Positions 5,540-7,426 of a stretch of 7,426 nucleotides of DNA are shown here, piece by piece. The position numbers were made by a program, and so were the translations under genes. Under the pieces are notes generated by a model. That model was not told the DNA's origin. It saw only the letters and a program-made list of their open reading frames with translations, and searched no databases. Every line of letters starts with the position of its first letter. The stretch's first letter is position 1. This DNA comes from Clostridia bacterium (GTDB lineage: Bacteria; Bacillota; Clostridia; SK-Y3; JACMMQ01), in NCBI GenBank assembly GCA_014378955.1, contig JACMMQ010000076.1, forward strand, positions 1 to 7,426. Direction: 5' to 3'.

Positions 5540-6490
5540 GTGGAAAAGCGATATTATGCGTATTCGGATTACTTGCGTAGCCGATATGGCGAAAAAGTGT
5601 ATAAATTGCCTATTTCCATACCTGTCACCTGCCCAAATCGTGATGGTCCATTAGGCAAGGAGGGGTGCATCTACTGTGCAGAAGAGGGCACAGGGTTTGA
5701 GATGCTCTCAATGGACATGTGTGTGAAAAGTCAAATTGAGGAAAATGCCGCCTACATCGGGGGACATTATGGGGCGAAAAAATTTATCGCCTTTTTCCAA
5801 AACTTTTGTAACACCTATTTGCCACTGAGCGATTTTGAGCAGTATATGCATCAGGCATGCATGCCAAACATCGTGGCAATCAGCATTTCTACACGCCCTG
5901 ATTGCGTCAATGATGCGTATCTTGAAATTTTAAAGAAAATTCGCCTGCAATATGGCATTGATATTTACATAGAGATTGGCTTGCAATCCCCCAACTGGCG
6001 GACACTCAAGATAATTGAGCGTGGACACTCGTTAGCGGAATTTATTGATGCAGTGATCCGCATTAGAAGCTATGGTTTTTACACAGCGGCGCATGTCATT
6101 TTGAATTTGCCGTGGGATACAATCGAGGATTGCGTAGAGTGTGCAAAAATATTATCCGTGCTCAAGGTAGACGAGGTCAAGCTACACGCCCTATACATCA
6201 TGCGAGACACCAAGCTAGGGGACATGTATTTAGACGGCGAGATTGATATTATACCGTTAAAAGAATACGTAGAGCGAGTGGTAGTGTTTTTGGAATACTT
6301 ATCGCCATACATTGCCATTGGACGCTTGGTAGGACGTGCGCCTGAGCACAACACCCTATTTGTCAATTGGCAAACAAGCTGGTGGGTCATTCGGGATAAC
6401 ATCGAGGCACTCATGGTGGAGTGGAATACCTTTCAAGGCAAGGAATGTGATTATATTAACGGTAAGGCGGTTAAAAAGTTCTTGAAATAA
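5540..6490 (+). CDS. TIGR01212 family radical SAM protein (YhcC/YtqA type)
   Basis: Radical SAM enzyme of 316 residues, cytoplasmic, with one predicted 4Fe-4S cluster. The cluster motif has the wide spacing of this family, not CX3CX2C: Cys31, Cys43 and Cys46 in TCPNRDGPLGKEGCIYC. Other family signatures are ISISTRPDCV, IEIGLQS, ERGHSLAEFIDAV, HVILNLPWDT and KLHALYIMRDTKLG. The N-terminus MEKRYYAYSDYLRSRYGEKV matches the family start, so GTG 5540 is chosen; an in-frame TAG at 5534-5536 rules out anything longer. The ribosome site is only a G-rich run (5526-5532). The Bacillus homologue YtqA is, as I recall, implicated in wobble-uridine tRNA modification (named MnmL), so a tRNA role is plausible; its methyltransferase partner is not in the window. 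The hairpin repeats reach almost to the start, and no clear promoter is visible. Confidence 0.88.
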   Translation: MEKRYYAYSDYLRSRYGEKVYKLPISIPVTCPNRDGPLGKEGCIYCAEEGTGFEMLSMDMCVKSQIEENAAYIGGHYGAKKFIAFFQNFCNTYLPLSDFEQYMHQACMPNIVAISISTRPDCVNDAYLEILKKIRLQYGIDIYIEIGLQSPNWRTLKIIERGHSLAEFIDAVIRIRSYGFYTAAHVILNLPWDTIEDCVECAKILSVLKVDEVKLHALYIMRDTKLGDMYLDGEIDIIPLKEYVERVVVFLEYLSPYIAIGRLVGRAPEHNTLFVNWQTSWWVIRDNIEALMVEWNTFQGKECDYINGKAVKKFLK

Positions 6491-6494
6491 TGAA

Positions 6495-6528
6495 CTTGTT
6501 TTTGATGCTGATACACGCATAAAACAAG
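6495..6528 (+). other. Hairpin after the radical SAM gene
   Basis: CTTGTTTT plus ATGC pairs with GCAT plus AAAACAAG, a 12-bp stem with a 2-base bulge and an 8-base loop. It begins 5 bases after the stop codon. No T-run follows, so it is at best a weak terminator or an mRNA-end stabiliser. Confidence 0.4.
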
Positions 6529-6552
6529 GAAGAAAGTTAAAGAATGAATGGT

Positions 6553-6584
6553 GACAAATGTAAACGATTAGTAAACATTTTGTC
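6553..6584. promoter_or_regulatory. Inverted repeat upstream of the signal peptidase promoter
   Basis: GACAAATGT (6553-6561) is an inverted match to ACATTTTGTC (6575-6584), with one extra T and a 13-base spacer. A perfect 8-base palindrome GTCTAGAC (6582-6589) overlaps its end. It ends 17 bases before the -35 box, where an activator could bind. No regulator can be named. Confidence 0.3.
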
Positions 6585-6601
6585 TAGACGGTTGGTTTAT
6601 A

Positions 6602-6630
6602 TTGACAGGGCATCGTATCAGCGTTAAAAT
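6602..6630 (+). promoter_or_regulatory. Sigma-A-type promoter for signal peptidase I
   Basis: A perfect TTGACA (6602-6607), a 17-bp spacer and TAAAAT (6625-6630, one mismatch). Transcription would start near 6637, giving a leader of about 28 bases to the TTG start at 6665. Confidence 0.75.
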
Positions 6631-6650
6631 AAAACAATAGTAAAAGAGAG

Positions 6651-6657
6651 AGAAGGG
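6651..6657 (+). promoter_or_regulatory. Ribosome binding site that sets the TTG start of signal peptidase
   Basis: AGAAGGG ends 7 bases before the TTG at 6665. No ATG or GTG with comparable spacing exists, and any later in-frame start would cut into the membrane segment, so the TTG is the start. Confidence 0.7.
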
Positions 6658-6664
6658 CTTACAT

Positions 6665-7189
6665 TTGTCAGAAAAGCTAAAATATTTATTTAATGAATGG
6701 ATTGTACCGATCGTAATCGCTTTTGCAGTAGTCATGTTGTTGCGATTTTTTGTATTTTTCATGGTAGAAGTCCCAACGGGTTCCATGCTTCCAACCATCA
6801 ACTTAAACGACCGTTTGCTCGTAACGAAAATTTACAACATGGAAACGTCTATCAAGCGTGGCGATATCATTGTATTTGATTCAAAAGAGCTTAATAAGCT
6901 GTTGATTAAGCGTTGCATAGGCTTACCAAATGACACCGTAGAGGTGAAAACGGACGGCTCCGTGTATATCAATGGTGAAAAGCGTGACGAACCATATGTT
7001 GTGAACAATCAAATAGGTGCACAAAAAAACTTCAAGGTGCCAGCTGGACACTATCTGTTCTTTGGCGATAATCGTAGTAATTCTCATGATGCACGCTTTT
7101 GGAAAGAGCCTTACATCCCTGCAAGTGCCATTCAAGCAAAGGCAAGATGGGTCATGTGGCCGTTTAATCGGTTTGGGGCGTTGAAATAG
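6665..7189 (+). CDS. lepB: Type I signal peptidase
   Basis: Membrane-bound serine protease of 174 residues that cleaves signal peptides from exported proteins on the outer face of the membrane. A short cytoplasmic N-terminus (MSEKLKYLFNEW) precedes one membrane segment at about 13-33. Family boxes follow: VPTGSMLPT with nucleophile Ser40, LLIKRCIGLPNDTV with general base Lys82, and FFGDNRSNSHDAR (132-144, the GDNR..S.D.R box). The serine-lysine pair and the length of 174 are those of Gram-positive signal peptidases, shorter than the E. coli enzyme of about 320. It starts with TTG, supported by AGAAGGG 7 bases upstream. It has its own promoter (6602-6630) and terminator (7211-7256) and so looks monocistronic. 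The exported metallo-beta-lactamase-fold protein in this window is a plausible client; the lipoprotein is not. The symbol sipS would serve equally well. Confidence 0.95.
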   Translation: MSEKLKYLFNEWIVPIVIAFAVVMLLRFFVFFMVEVPTGSMLPTINLNDRLLVTKIYNMETSIKRGDIIVFDSKELNKLLIKRCIGLPNDTVEVKTDGSVYINGEKRDEPYVVNNQIGAQKNFKVPAGHYLFFGDNRSNSHDARFWKEPYIPASAIQAKARWVMWPFNRFGALK

Positions 7190-7210
7190 AAATTGAATGT
7201 AATATCAATA

Positions 7211-7256
7211 AGGACGGTACGCATAGTTTTAATATGCATACCGTCCTGTTGTTTTA
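7211..7256 (+). terminator. Rho-independent terminator after signal peptidase
   Basis: AGGACGGTA and GCATA (7211-7225) pair with TATGC and TACCGTCCT (7233-7247): 14 of 15 positions pair, with one C-A mismatch and a 7-base loop. GTTGTTTT follows. It starts 21 bases after the stop codon. Confidence 0.85.
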
Positions 7257-7259
7257 GGT

Positions 7260-7317
7260 AAAACCTTACTTTCTTTTTCTATCGTAAAAAGAAAGTAACA
7301 AAGAAAAATACTCTTTA
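7260..7317. repeat. 58-bp dispersed hairpin repeat, copy 2
   Basis: Exact copy of 5307-5364, with the 13-bp inverted repeat at 7266-7278 and 7286-7298. Here it is followed by a different palindrome (7317-7422) instead of the hairpin chain seen after copy 1. It lies just downstream of the signal peptidase terminator. Confidence 0.9.
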
Positions 7318-7422
7318 TACTAATCTTGATTAAAATCATAACCATCTGTCGGTCGGTGTTTCAAAACGCTTACTCGCGTTTTGCCTCCCTCCGCTGGTTA
7401 TGTTTTAATCTAAGATTAGTAT
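7317..7422. repeat. 106-bp near-perfect palindromic element
   Basis: The ends 7317-7344 and 7395-7422 pair over 27 bp with one single-base bulge on each side: ATACTAATCTT, GATTAAAA and CATAACCA, each matched on the other arm. A second perfect hairpin, CAAAACGC (7362-7369) with GCGTTTTG (7376-7383), fills the centre. It holds no gene. It looks like a small non-autonomous mobile or REP-like element; no target duplication can be judged because the window ends 4 bases later. Confidence 0.75.
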
Positions 7423-7426
7423 TAAG

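Noticed and set aside
5439..5654. Plus-strand open frame of 71 codons overlapping the start of the radical SAM gene
   Set aside because: It begins inside the hairpin chain and overlaps the well-supported radical SAM frame; its latter part is a frame-shifted reading of that gene.
6544..6627. 27-codon open frame starting at ATG 6544, possible leader peptide of signal peptidase
   Set aside because: It spans the promoter's -35 box and ends within its -10 box, so it would not be on the signal peptidase transcript. The nearest purine-rich run is too far from the ATG, and it has no family features.
5307..7317. CRISPR array, because of exact repeats
   Set aside because: There are only two copies about 2 kb apart with genes between them, no regular spacers, and no cas genes.

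Overview
The window looks like a chromosomal segment from a low-GC Gram-positive anaerobe, most likely a clostridium (class Clostridia). The reasons are AT-rich DNA, strong AGGAGG-type ribosome sites, a mixed-group phosphofructokinase, a ribonuclease M5 with a clostridial-type C-terminal domain, a short one-membrane-segment signal peptidase I, and two exported proteins with 'copper amine oxidase N-terminal' repeats. I cannot name a genus.

All convincing genes lie on the + strand. From the left: the tail of an unrecognised gene (1-135); a large lipoprotein ending in two copper-amine-oxidase-N-like repeats (137-1744); a double hairpin terminator and a 136-bp MITE-like element (1755-1966); a secreted ComEC-like metallo-beta-lactamase-fold protein fused to the same repeats (1993-3165); a ribonuclease M5-like Toprim protein 17 bp downstream (3183-3782); 6-phosphofructokinase behind its own promoter (3951-5045); a 494-bp gene-free stretch packed with palindromes (5046-5539); a TIGR01212/YhcC/YtqA-type radical SAM protein (5540-6490); type I signal peptidase with its own promoter and terminator (6665-7189); and a palindrome-rich tail (7211-7426).

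The genes do not form one pathway. They mix cell-surface proteins (lipoprotein, exported hydrolase, signal peptidase) with housekeeping functions (5S rRNA maturation, glycolysis, probable tRNA modification). The exported hydrolase is a plausible client of a signal peptidase I. The lipoprotein would instead need lipoprotein signal peptidase, which is not encoded here.

The most unusual content is between the genes. I see at least four kinds of palindromic or dispersed elements: a MITE-like element with 19-bp terminal inverted repeats and an 8-9-bp flanking direct repeat; a 140-bp element that can fold as a three-way junction ending in a T-run; an exact 58-bp repeat present twice, itself a hairpin; and a 106-bp near-perfect palindrome at the right edge. 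I see no CRISPR array, tRNA, rRNA, transposase or phage gene. None of the protein genes by itself points to an undescribed defence or mobile system.
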